Source: an uncultured Bacteroidales bacterium (lineage in GTDB: Bacteria; Bacteroidota; Bacteroidia; Bacteroidales; Bacteroidaceae). From it: a stretch of DNA of 41,085 nucleotides. The DNA lies in contig CAMGHE010000003.1 in NCBI GenBank assembly GCA_946055775.1, forward strand, positions 1 to 41,085, given 5' to 3'. A program made the position numbers and the translations under genes. Below are positions 1-6,794 of this stretch, piece by piece (the first letter of the stretch is position 1; each line of letters opens with the position of its first letter). The notes under the pieces are model-generated. The model did not search any database. It had not been told where the DNA came from and saw only the letters and a program-made list of their open reading frames with translations.

Positions 1-155
1 TGTAGGATTTGGCCTCAAAATCCTCTTCGGCGGTGAGTTTCTGCTTGGCGTCTGTAAGCAAATCCATCGTGAAAATAAACTTTGTACGCTTCTTGTTGAG
101 GTCTTGCAGTTTGGTGAGTTTTTGCAGGGTGGTTTGCAGTTCCTTTTGCATACGT
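1..155. repeat. Terminal direct repeat, left copy (circular genome overlap)
   Basis: These 155 bases are identical to the last 155 of the window (40931-41085). A minus-strand reading frame that enters the repeat on one side continues in phase on the other, so the natural reading is a circular molecule, or a circularly permuted or terminally redundant phage genome, whose assembled ends overlap. A true physical terminal repeat cannot be excluded from sequence alone. Confidence 0.95.
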
Positions 156-403
156 TCGGCGCGCTGCTCTGCGGTTTCGGGCTTGGCTTCTTCCTTGGGT
201 GCTTCCGTCTTGCGTGTGCGCTTGGGCTTTTCGTCTGTCTCGGGCTTCGCCTGGGTTGCTGCCTGAGGTGTGGGGATTGTTCCAACCACCAATTTGGCGG
301 CTGCTTGTTCTCCGAAACGCTTGGCGGCTTCGTTGTTTACTGCGTTGGCTACGGTTGCAGCGTTCTGGGCTGCGCTGTTGGTTGTGGTGCTGTTGGTCTG
401 CAT
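1..403 (-). CDS. Hypothetical protein, N-terminal part (continues at 40930-40782)
   Basis: This is the first part of a 183-residue protein that crosses the window join. The ATG is at 403-401 and the frame runs to base 1, then resumes at 40930 and stops at 40782. Residues 1-84 are rich in Ala, Asn, Thr and Gln, followed by a Lys/Pro/Glu linker; the rest is charged and helical. I recognise no family. It is the last of three minus-strand genes (1368 to 40782) whose proteins all begin with similar low-complexity Ala/Lys/Thr-rich stretches, which suggests a common origin or role. A longer minus-strand frame here (410-15) is out of phase with the continuation and is a shadow. Confidence 0.8.
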   Translation of the reverse strand, partial: MQTNSTTTNSAAQNAATVANAVNNEAAKRFGEQAAAKLVVGTIPTPQAATQAKPETDEKPKRTRKTEAPKEEAKPETAEQRAERMQKELQTTLQKLTKLQDLNKKRTKFIFTMDLLTDAKQKLTAEEDFEAKSY

Positions 404-474
404 AGCACAAAAAGTTTTGGGTGGCGGTTGGTTAGGCCGCCGTTTCCTTTGAAAAATGATTATTTAGGGTTTGT

Positions 475-990
475 TTATTGTCTGGGCGCTACTTGTTGAT
501 TGCTGAAAAGGTAGGCAAGGGGATAAAAGTCGCTTTCTGCTTTCTCCTCTGGCTTGCCTGCCTGCTTGGCGGCTTCCTTGGCAAGGCGGCTCGGTTTTGG
601 GCGTCCCCATAGGAGTAAGGCTTTTTCTCCTTTGCGTATGTTATAGCCTGCCTGTTTCCACTCCTGAAAAGTCCTTAGTACGGCGTGCCCTGCCTGTGCG
701 TAGTACTTGCGTAAAAGTTCGTTAGGCGTTTCTTCCATCCCTGCGGCCTTGGCGGCTGCTTGCAGGGTGTTGCAAAGTGCTCTCAATGCTTGGCGGCTTG
801 CGCGTGCGTTGGCCTGCTTTTCAGTGAGGGGTTTTGCTTGTTCGGGCTTTGGTTCTGCCTGCGGGGCTTCGGTGTCTGGCTCGGCGGCTTGTGCGGTTTT
901 GCGTCCTGCGTCTATCTTGGCAAGGGTTTTTTCAACGCTTTGCATTGCGGCCTTTATTGAAATGGTTTTGGGGGCTTTTTTCGTTTTCAT
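475..990 (-). CDS. Hypothetical protein, ArdC-N-terminal-like segment
   Basis: A 171-residue protein. Residues 1-60 form a low-complexity Ala/Lys/Pro/Glu linker. The middle is helical, and a segment near residues 110-132 (FQEWKQAGYNIRKGEKALLLWG) resembles the 'W-x-GxxVxKGEKA' signature found in the N-terminal ssDNA-binding-like domain of ArdC antirestriction proteins. The metallopeptidase part of ArdC is absent. It lies between two unknown small genes on the same strand, with short gaps. A role in anti-defence or single-strand binding is inference only; it could be any small accessory protein. Confidence 0.65.
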   Translation of the reverse strand: MKTKKAPKTISIKAAMQSVEKTLAKIDAGRKTAQAAEPDTEAPQAEPKPEQAKPLTEKQANARASRQALRALCNTLQAAAKAAGMEETPNELLRKYYAQAGHAVLRTFQEWKQAGYNIRKGEKALLLWGRPKPSRLAKEAAKQAGKPEEKAESDFYPLAYLFSNQQVAPRQ

Positions 991-1035
991 TGCTGTAAGA
1001 TTTAACTGGTTAAAATTCTTTTAGGTAGTGGCTTT

Positions 1036-1368
1036 TCATTTGACTTTAATGGGGTTTCTCTTTTTGCAGTCAAAAAACGATAGGTGCTTCCAATCGGTAC
1101 TTGTGGCCTCTATTACCCTTTTATTGTAAATGTCGTAGAAAAAGATAGTAAGTTGTCCGTTCTCTACTTCCACGCGCCAAATATCAACCAGAAGAAGAAA
1201 TTTGTCTGTAATAGCCTTAATGGCGGCGGCTACGCGCTCATCAATGTTTATTGTAGAGCTAAGAGCTGAGTGGGTGTGAGGGGTTTTGGCCTTGGCTGCA
1301 TTTGTTTGGGCATTAAGGATAGCGGCGGAAGCCGTCTTGGATTGGGTGGTTTGCATTGTAGCGTTCAT
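1036..1368 (-). CDS. Hypothetical accessory protein
   Basis: A 110-residue protein, the first gene of the minus-strand trio running toward the window join. The first 40 residues are Ala/Thr/Lys-rich and probably disordered; residues 45-110 look folded, with a beta-rich stretch (VDIWRVEVENGQLTIFFYDI). A second ATG 12 bases downstream is a possible alternative start. No family recognised. The region upstream (1369-1581) is intergenic and carries no clear consensus promoter on this strand. Confidence 0.65.
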   Translation of the reverse strand: MNATMQTTQSKTASAAILNAQTNAAKAKTPHTHSALSSTINIDERVAAAIKAITDKFLLLVDIWRVEVENGQLTIFFYDIYNKRVIEATSTDWKHLSFFDCKKRNPIKVK

Positions 1369-1581
1369 TTTGTTTCAATTTTTAAGAGTTCATTGCGTCG
1401 CTTGTCGCTTCGCGGTACGTTTCGGGGTTTTGATACTGCTTAAAGAGGGAGGACAGGGCAGACCGTGCAAGGGAGGATGTCCGCCATTTTTTCAGTCCCC
1501 GGGCCTTGAAAAGTTTTTTGAGCCTGTGAGGAAAAGTTTTTGAAAAAATCGTGGAACCCCTTGCAGGGGATGCCCCCTCCC
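1369..1581. other. Intergenic stretch before the structured-RNA promoter
   Basis: There is no convincing gene on either strand. It holds T/A-rich runs and a short GC hairpin (ccccttgcagggg, about 1556-1568) just ahead of the plus-strand promoter. The minus-strand frames crossing it have no codon-usage or motif support. Confidence 0.5.
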
Positions 1582-1589
1582 TACCTTTG
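1561..1589 (+). promoter_or_regulatory. Bacteroidetes-type promoter for the structured RNA
   Basis: TACCTTTG at 1582-1589 is a perfect match to the Bacteroidetes -7 box TAnnTTTG, and a TTG at 1561-1563 lies at about -33 spacing. The predicted start of transcription is near 1596, pointing into the gene-free structured region. The same box and following GCAG occur at 2647-2657 in front of the next plus-strand gene. Confidence 0.6.
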
Positions 1590-1784
1590 CAGTAGCATAA
1601 ATCCCGGAAAACAGGGCCGTGATGCAGAAAGCGATGTGGAGCCCGCTTAGGAACAAAATGGATGCTACAAGCAAAAGGCAAACCACCCAATCCAAGGCGA
1701 AAAGCCTTCCTCCGCTATCCGCCCAAACAAGTGTAGCCAAGGACGTATAGAATAGATAATACCTGACCAAGAATTGGGCAGGTG

Positions 1785-1849
1785 GCCGCTCTCCCCGAAG
1801 CGTAGCGGAGTGGGGCAACCCGTGCTCAGAGTGGAACGGCGAGCACGTA
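1785..1849 (+). repeat. Structured-RNA module, copy 1
   Basis: A 65-nt unit that aligns without gaps to 2032-2096, with 58 of 65 bases equal by eye. It contains a conserved hairpin (cgtgctc...gagcacg) whose stem is unchanged in both copies while the differences fall mostly outside it. Confidence 0.75.
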
Positions 1850-2031
1850 AACAACTGGCAGGGAACGGCGCAGCGTAGGCGGAGGTGGCGGGAGCACGGA
1901 TAAGAGGATGTGCGAAAATGGCCGGGAATCAGAGCAGGTCTTGCGTGACTTGTCGGCAAGATGTGCTCTCCGGCCGCTTATCCTATTAGCCGTACTCCCG
2001 CGCCGCAGACGTAGCGTAGCCGTTCCCTGCT

Positions 2032-2096
2032 GCCGCTCTCCTCGTAGCGCAGCGGAGTGGGGCTAACCGTGCTCAGAATGGAATGGCGAGCACGTA
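2032..2096 (+). repeat. Structured-RNA module, copy 2
   Basis: Second copy of the 65-nt unit at 1785-1849. The two copies flank a large imperfect inverted repeat (1856-1907 with 1981-2034), so the whole block reads as unit, stem-loop, unit. Confidence 0.75.
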
Positions 2097-2623
2097 GGAA
2101 CTTGACACTCCCTTGCCGGAACGGAGGCGGAGGAGGCAGGCCTGCCGTGGCGGAACTGTGGCGAGGAAGCACATAAGGGGCGGAGAAGAAACGTGTCCCG
2201 GTGTGGTACACACTGGGACTTGTTTCCCGCACGTGCTTCCGCCTCAGTGCAGCCACGTCAGGCCTGCCCCCGGAGCCGTAGTGAAGGCAAGGGTGTGTCC
2301 TACCGCTATGGAGCGCGCGGGGGCCCCGGGGCGTTTGTAAAAACGTCTTGGGCGCGCGCGACATCCCGCCGCAAAAACGCTGGCAATGTGGTCTGAAAGC
2401 CTGTCCGAAATAGTGGATTTATCCCTTTCGGGCGCTCAGAGGCGATAAGACTACATTGCCAGCGTTTTTGCGGCATAGCGCCCGCAGTTTCCTGCGGGTA
2501 GAGCGCGAGGGCACCCCACCACTGCCCTACGGAGCGCGAGCCGTTACCCCCGATGCAAAAGCGGAATATGCGCATGGTATAAACGCAATTTTGTCGAATC
2601 CGATAAAATTATCCTTATTTTAT

Positions 2624-2654
2624 TTGGCAATGACCGGACTAATCATTACCTTTG
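2624..2654 (+). promoter_or_regulatory. Promoter of the plus-strand two-gene cassette
   Basis: TACCTTTG at 2647-2654 matches TAnnTTTG perfectly. A TTG near 2624-2626 gives the expected -33 spacing. The start codon of the next gene follows at 2689, so the leader would be about 25-30 nt. The surrounding 2580-2690 stretch is AT-rich compared with the rest of the genome. Confidence 0.7.
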
Positions 2655-2688
2655 CAGCAGATAACCTAACCCTTAATACAATATCATT

Positions 2689-3027
2689 ATGAAAACCGAG
2701 GACGTAAAATTTGTAACAGTCAGCACCGACACATACAAAGTGTTTGTCGCCTTAAAGAATGGCAAAAACGTTATGAGATATTTTGATCGTGAAGACACCC
2801 TTGCTGCAAACAGAACCCTCAGAGAGGGTGGCCACGCCGCGCGTGTGGAGTTCGTCGTCAACATGATTAACAAGAAGTACATGAGATACGAGGAGCCCAA
2901 GCCAGCGCCTATGTGTTATGAGGACGAGCGCTTCTTTTGGCTAAAACATTTGAAAGATAACGGCCTGTCTCTTACAGACGAGGAAGAAGAAGAATATAAG
3001 CGCCTTCTTGATTGGGATGGATGGTGA
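2689..3027 (+). CDS. Hypothetical protein, first gene of moron-like cassette
   Basis: A 112-residue, acidic-tailed protein (four consecutive Glu near residues 98-102). I recognise no family. It has its own promoter and is followed 52 bases later by an XRE-family regulator on the same strand, an arrangement seen in toxin-antitoxin and other small regulated prophage cassettes. No ribonuclease or kinase toxin motif is evident, so the toxin idea rests on context only. Both genes run opposite to the flanking phage operons, which suggests independent expression from the prophage. Confidence 0.7.
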   Translation: MKTEDVKFVTVSTDTYKVFVALKNGKNVMRYFDREDTLAANRTLREGGHAARVEFVVNMINKKYMRYEEPKPAPMCYEDERFFWLKHLKDNGLSLTDEEEEEYKRLLDWDGW

Positions 3028-3079
3028 AATATGGAAGATAATAAACGCGAAAAGATAACAAGAGAAACAAGAGAATACA

Positions 3080-3523
3080 ATGGATAACGCAGAAAGATTT
3101 AGCATACAGCGCGCCGAGAAGCCCGGCTACTGGGAGTGCACGGACAAGGAGCACGGGATAAAAATCACGTTCAAGGAGCACAACTTCAACGGCTCACAGG
3201 AGGTGACGATACTTGGCGGAGATACTTTCGCCAGCATGGAGGAGGCCATGGGCGTGGCGAAGGCGCTGCGCGAAATGACCGATTGGCTATGCCGCGAGCA
3301 CAACAAGAAGTGTATGCCCGACCTCCAGGCTATGCGCGAGAGGATGGGCAAGGACATCCGGGCCATCCGCATGGAGCGCGGCATGAGCCAGACGGATTTG
3401 GCTGCGGCTGCGGGGATAACGATTGCCAACCTCAGCCGTATCGAGGCTGGAAAATTCTCGGTCGGCTTGGACATCCTCAACAAAATTGCCATAGCCCTCG
3501 GGGTGACGCTCAAAATGGAATAA
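3080..3523 (+). CDS. XRE-family helix-turn-helix regulator
   Basis: A 147-residue protein. Residues 1-80 form a separate unknown domain. Residues about 92-147 are a classic Cro/C1-type HTH: IRAIRMERGMSQTDLA, then AGITIANLSRIEAGK and a closing helix (LNKIAIALGV). This domain binds operator DNA and is typical of antitoxins and small repressors. It probably autoregulates the promoter at 2647 together with its partner gene. A bidirectional hairpin at 3544-3580 ends the cassette. Confidence 0.85.
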   Translation: MDNAERFSIQRAEKPGYWECTDKEHGIKITFKEHNFNGSQEVTILGGDTFASMEEAMGVAKALREMTDWLCREHNKKCMPDLQAMRERMGKDIRAIRMERGMSQTDLAAAAGITIANLSRIEAGKFSVGLDILNKIAIALGVTLKME

Positions 3524-3543
3524 GGGGCGACGGCAAACAACGA

Positions 3544-3580
3544 GAAGGGGCGTATCAGAATCCATCTGGTACGCCCCTTC
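3544..3580. terminator. Bidirectional terminator between convergent genes
   Basis: A strong hairpin with arms gaaggggcgta and tacgccccttc plus an inner cAGA/TCTg pairing. It lies between the stop of the plus-strand XRE gene (3523) and the stop of the minus-strand large terminase (3596), exactly where transcription from both sides must end. Confidence 0.75.
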
Positions 3581-3595
3581 ATCATGAGCAAATCC

Positions 3596-5194
3596 CTACC
3601 AGTCGCTGGTGACGGGATAGACGACGCCATCCTGCGGGAACCGCTCGCAACCGATATACAGCGTGTCGAAGGCGTCGGAGAAGTCGGTGCGCTCCTCCAG
3701 CCGGCTCTCCTCCGTCTCGGGCGTCTTCTCGAGGCGTTTGTCCTTGTGGCCATTATAGACGCCTGCGGTCTGCACCGAGATAAGGAGGCTCTCGTTATTC
3801 TGCTCGTTAAAGAAAGGCATGAGGCGTGCCCGGCCGTCAAAGCCGCGGTTGATGAGCAGCTGCTTCTCGAGGTGGCCCATGGGGCGGCCGATAAACACCG
3901 GGCGGACAAGCCAGCCGTGCGCCTCGAGTTCGTGGATGATTACCCAGCGGAAGTCCTCGTTGTTCACGGCGTAGTTACTGCCGAGCGCCGTGCTGTCGAA
4001 GTAGAAGATGACCTCCTTATTGGGGAAAGTGTAATAGTAGCGGCAGAAGTCCTGGATGAGGCCTTGAAGTTTCCGCTCGTATTTGACGTAAAACGATTTC
4101 ACCACGTTGAGCCGGCGCTGCGCCTCGTCGGTCTGCCCTACGACAAGGCAGTTGATGTTGGCGTTGTAGTCGAACGCGATGCACAGCGGCTTGTGCTTCT
4201 GCAAATCTGCGTCGAGGCGGCTGTCCACATTGGTGAGGCGTTCCGTGTCGTAGCCAAGAGAGTCGAGGTAGTGAAAGTCGGTCGCGTTGTAGCGGTGCGA
4301 GGGTTTCATCGAGGAGTAAAATCCGTCCTTGATGATGTCCACGGGCAGGCAGAGGATGGAAGTGCGGAACTCGATCGGCGGCAGGTCGCGCTTCATCTGG
4401 CGGAACCATGCCTCGCCAAGCACCTCTATGTTGGTCAGCGAAGAATACCTGCCGAAGAATGTAGCGTGCCGCCTGACCTTCGCGAGGAGGTCCGTCACGT
4501 CTTGCAGCCGGCGGCGGAGGTAGTAGGTCGGCGTCTCGGCTATGGCGTCCTTCAAATGCCACTGTTCAGCCAGCAGCGCCCTGATGCAGGACAGCGTCTC
4601 GGGGTCGCACTCTTTCTCGTACTGGAGGAACCACGAGCCCTTTTTGGTCACGGGCATGTCGGACGTAATGAGCATCCCGTGGTGGAAGGGCAGGTGACCG
4701 AACTCCGCCACCTGTCCGCGGTTGGCGGGGAACGTCTCGCTTTTCAGTTGTTCGTAGTCGATATATTTCGCCTCGTCGATGTCGAGAAAGTCGAACGATT
4801 TGGAGTTTGAAGTACCGCTGCGGTCCTGCGAGATAATCTGCCCTATTGCGCCGGTGTAGAAGGAAATGATGTTGTCGTAGTTCTCGGGTTTGTAGATGGG
4901 GTCAGGCCATTTCAGTTCCTTTGGCGGCTTCTGACCCACCACCCAATGCACGCCGCGCTTATACCCCCAATTTTCCCAATGGGCGAACATGGACGGCAGC
5001 GTGTTGGTCAGTGCGCGCTTCGCGTTCGGCGCGACAAAGGCGGTCGTCGAGCGCGGCATCATCTGAAAATTCTCCAACACGAAGGCGGCGTGCAGCAGTC
5101 CCTTGCCTGTGCCGCGCCCTGCACATATCACCGTCTTGTTAGCACGGTAGAGGGCTGCCTCCCGTTGCATCTGGTTGAAGTATATTTTTGCCAT
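3596..5194 (-). CDS. terL: Terminase large subunit (TerL)
   Basis: A 532-residue DNA-packaging motor with ATPase and nuclease halves. Walker A is GRGTGKG at residues 26-32; Walker B is FLDIDE at 136-141. The RNase H-like nuclease half carries acidic residues in AFDYNAN (D342), FYFDS (D400) and a C-terminal FSDAFD cluster (504-510), the usual three-acid pattern. It would cut concatemers and pump DNA through the portal encoded at 22749. Unusually it is the last gene of the early operon, 33 bases after a small unknown gene, rather than next to portal and capsid genes. Confidence 0.93.
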   Translation of the reverse strand: MAKIYFNQMQREAALYRANKTVICAGRGTGKGLLHAAFVLENFQMMPRSTTAFVAPNAKRALTNTLPSMFAHWENWGYKRGVHWVVGQKPPKELKWPDPIYKPENYDNIISFYTGAIGQIISQDRSGTSNSKSFDFLDIDEAKYIDYEQLKSETFPANRGQVAEFGHLPFHHGMLITSDMPVTKKGSWFLQYEKECDPETLSCIRALLAEQWHLKDAIAETPTYYLRRRLQDVTDLLAKVRRHATFFGRYSSLTNIEVLGEAWFRQMKRDLPPIEFRTSILCLPVDIIKDGFYSSMKPSHRYNATDFHYLDSLGYDTERLTNVDSRLDADLQKHKPLCIAFDYNANINCLVVGQTDEAQRRLNVVKSFYVKYERKLQGLIQDFCRYYYTFPNKEVIFYFDSTALGSNYAVNNEDFRWVIIHELEAHGWLVRPVFIGRPMGHLEKQLLINRGFDGRARLMPFFNEQNNESLLISVQTAGVYNGHKDKRLEKTPETEESRLEERTDFSDAFDTLYIGCERFPQDGVVYPVTSDW

Positions 5195-5227
5195 TGCCGT
5201 TCAATTTTTCTTGTTCAAATTCTTACA

Positions 5228-5710
5228 CTATAATCGCACTCTTTTTTGATAACATTTCCCGACGACGATGCCGTGCGCCTGGTACTCCCGCCGCATCCTG
5301 TAAAACTTCTGCCGGACGGCCTCGCGGGCATCGAGGGAAATCCCGCTTTTCGCGCACCATTCATCCAGCCCCTTGTTCAGTTCGCCCTTGCTGTGGATAA
5401 GGGCTGCGCAACTGCTCCACAGGTCGAGCCTGAACAGCCCCTCGATGGATGAAATCATGACGCGCTGCCCGCGGATCCCGAGATAGTTGTAGTGCTCGGG
5501 CTTGCGATGGCGGCAGTCGGTGATGACCAGCGCCACGCTGTCGGCCGTCGGCTTCACGGGCTGCACGCTCGCCGGCCGCTTCGTGAGCAGCGTGTGCAGC
5601 AACTCGTTCTCGTAGGAGCGCTCGGGAAAGCGGACCGGAGTTCCAAGATGGAACTCCAGCCACTCTTTGAGGTATCGGGGAAGACGTAGGTAGATGAGTA
5701 AGTCTTTCAT
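5228..5710 (-). CDS. Conserved-looking hypothetical protein upstream of TerL
   Basis: A 160-residue protein starting at the ATG at 5710; an upstream in-frame ATG at 5725 is less likely. Basic C-terminus (QKRVRL). The position immediately before terL and the mixed helical, basic character would suit a small packaging or DNA-binding protein, but there is no recognisable HTH and no family match that I can name. The stop and the terL start are 33 bases apart, so the two are probably co-transcribed. Confidence 0.75.
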   Translation of the reverse strand: MKDLLIYLRLPRYLKEWLEFHLGTPVRFPERSYENELLHTLLTKRPASVQPVKPTADSVALVITDCRHRKPEHYNYLGIRGQRVMISSIEGLFRLDLWSSCAALIHSKGELNKGLDEWCAKSGISLDAREAVRQKFYRMRREYQAHGIVVGKCYQKRVRL

Positions 5711-5761
5711 GATGCTGCCGAGCACAACGGTGGGTTAAACAAGGGAGAAGTAGCGGGAGAA

Positions 5762-5932
5762 TCAGCCGCGGAGAAGTTTCCCGAGGCCTTCTTTCTTCTT
5801 CTTGGGCTTGGGGTACAGCCCGAGAATGGACTTCATACGCTCCAGACTGTGCCGGTACATTTCAAAGCGGCCTTCATCTTCGCCGCTGAGCCTGCGCAGA
5901 TTTCTGAAAATGTCTTTAATGTCGTTCTTCAT
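5762..5932 (-). CDS. Small protein sharing a C-terminal tail with its neighbour
   Basis: A 56-residue protein starting at ATG 5932, which overlaps the stop of the preceding gene (ATGA). Residues 19-56 (EGRFEMYRHSLERMKSILGL..., ending KKEGLGKLLRG) are nearly identical to the C-terminus of the 157-residue protein at 6114-6587. The tail is basic and amphipathic. The function is unknown. The duplication is described in the findings. Confidence 0.75.
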   Translation of the reverse strand: MKNDIKDIFRNLRRLSGEDEGRFEMYRHSLERMKSILGLYPKPKKKKEGLGKLLRG

Positions 5933-6096
5933 AGGGCAATCGTATATTTTCGGTGTTTCAGAAACGGGTGGTGCTTCTCTGCAAACGCTTCCAGTTCTTC
6001 CTGCGTCACGGCAAACGCCGGGCAGAAGCGGTAGTACATCGTGCAGAAGAAGCGGTTGCCGAGCATGATGTCGAATTTGAGCAAGTTCTTTTCCAT
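5929..6096 (-). CDS. Small protein MEKN..., 55 residues
   Basis: Short gene with ATG at 6096-6094 and stop at 5931-5929, overlapping the next start by four bases (ATGA). The product starts MEKNLLKFDIMLGNRFFC and ends KHRKYTIAL; it looks like a compact folded protein. Its start region (ATAACGACCT before ATGGAA) is the same as that of the 157-residue gene just upstream, so the two begin with a duplicated leader. No family recognised. Confidence 0.75.
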   Translation of the reverse strand: MEKNLLKFDIMLGNRFFCTMYYRFCPAFAVTQEELEAFAEKHHPFLKHRKYTIAL

Positions 6097-6113
6097 AGGT
6101 CGTTATTTTCATG

Positions 6114-6587
6114 TCATTTGCCGCGGAGCAGTTTCCCGAGGCCTTCTTTCTTCTTTGCCGGCTTGGGGTACAGCCCGAGAATAGATTTCATACGCTCCAG
6201 ACTGTGCCGGGCCATTTCAAAGCGGCCTTCATCCGCGGCCGTCCTATCGACGAGCAGAAGAAGAAACTCCTGTAGCCTGTCGCTGTCGTCGTAGTAGGCA
6301 TCCATGTCGAGGTCGTACATGGTCTTGGTGGCGTCCTTGGCGGCGTATTTGAGGCGCATTGCCTGTTGTTGGAGGTACTTAAATCGCGACTTCTCCGCGG
6401 GCTTTAACCCGAGGGCGACGCGGTTGTATGTATGCTCACAATCCATAAGAAGTGAGTTGGCCACGTCGGCCAGCGCGTAGGCCAGTTTGGTGCGGACCAC
6501 GCAGATAATGCGTTCGCGCTCGGTCAATAGTTTTTCCTGGGGGAATGTCGAGGAGGGTTTTCCCCATTCGTTGCGTTTGGTTTCCAT
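6114..6587 (-). CDS. Hypothetical helical protein, parent or fusion of the small duplicated genes
   Basis: A 157-residue, largely helical protein. Residues 20-110 look like a coiled-coil or four-helix arrangement; the last 40 residues repeat the tail of the 56-residue protein at 5762-5932. Its leader is shared with the 55-residue gene. It lies downstream of the primase-helicase, from which it is separated by a 371-base gap full of hairpins. Its function may be linked to replication or packaging, judged only by its place between the primase and TerL. Confidence 0.75.
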   Translation of the reverse strand: METKRNEWGKPSSTFPQEKLLTERERIICVVRTKLAYALADVANSLLMDCEHTYNRVALGLKPAEKSRFKYLQQQAMRLKYAAKDATKTMYDLDMDAYYDDSDRLQEFLLLLVDRTAADEGRFEMARHSLERMKSILGLYPKPAKKKEGLGKLLRGK

Positions 6588-6616
6588 AGGTCGTTATATG
6601 TTTGGTAATACTTCGT

Positions 6617-6694
6617 GCGGCAGTGGGGAATCGGACCCCATGCGCCTGCTGAACGCTTCCTTATGCTGCCACTGGCGCCGCGCCTGCCTGCCGC
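6617..6694 (-). other. tRNA-like hairpin set (probably not a working tRNA)
   Basis: On the minus strand the sequence has a perfect seven-pair acceptor-like stem (GCGGCAG at 6694-6688 with CTGCCGC at 6623-6617). Directly 5' of the 3' arm is a T-arm-like 17-mer (TGGGG, loop TCCGATT, CCCCA). The alternative 5' arm at 6672-6666 gives a 56-nt form. A normal D-arm and anticodon arm could not be fitted, and loop position 55 is C instead of the nearly universal U. It may be a decayed tRNA, an att-like remnant or chance. Confidence 0.2.
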
Positions 6695-6790
6695 TTCCCG
6701 TGCTGTTGCGGGACGTCACCGGTTTGAAGCCTTGCAGGGGGGATTCCCCTTCCGTTGGCATCTATCGAGAAAAACCCTTATGGTCTGTCT
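6695..6790. other. Non-coding stretch with short hairpins
   Basis: Part of the 371-base gene-free gap between the primase-helicase stop and the 157-residue gene. It holds small hairpins (cccg/cggg about 6697-6712; aggggggattcccct near 6736-6750). The cttgcagggg...cccctTCC segment resembles the sequence in front of the 1582 promoter but lacks an intact TAnnTTTG box. Confidence 0.35.
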
Positions 6791-6794
6791 ATGT

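Larger units (their letters stand above)
1592..2540 (+). ncRNA. Candidate large structured phage RNA (about 950 nt), novel
   Basis: No credible ORF, but dense long helices lie behind a consensus promoter. Seen: 1592-1598/1662-1668 (7 bp); 1694-1698/1704-1708; 1821-1827/1841-1847 and its copy 2068-2074/2088-2094; a long imperfect stem pairing 1856-1907 with 1981-2034; 2104-2117/2286-2299 (13 of 14); 2135-2144/2259-2268 (10 of 10); 2165-2172/2233-2240; 2195-2199/2215-2219 with 2201-2205/2209-2213; 2325-2336/2341-2352, closed only if three G-U pairs are allowed; 2368-2394/2448-2474 (27 pairs, one G-U); 2481-2487/2492-2498. The G-U pairs in the last two long stems favour plus-strand RNA, although at least one pair in the 1856-2034 stem would favour the minus strand. 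Size, phage location and ornate folding recall the ROOL and GOLLD classes, but I cannot assign it to either. The 3' end is not fixed, as no clear T-run terminator is visible. Confidence 0.55.

Noticed and set aside
15-410. 131-codon minus-strand frame at the left end
   Set aside because: Very Arg/Gln-rich; the alternative frame joins exactly with the gene on the other side of the circle.
1492-1959. 155-codon minus-strand frame in the structured-RNA region
   Set aside because: Composition is Pro/Leu/Ser/Arg-rich without motif and it runs through helices of the RNA and the promoter.
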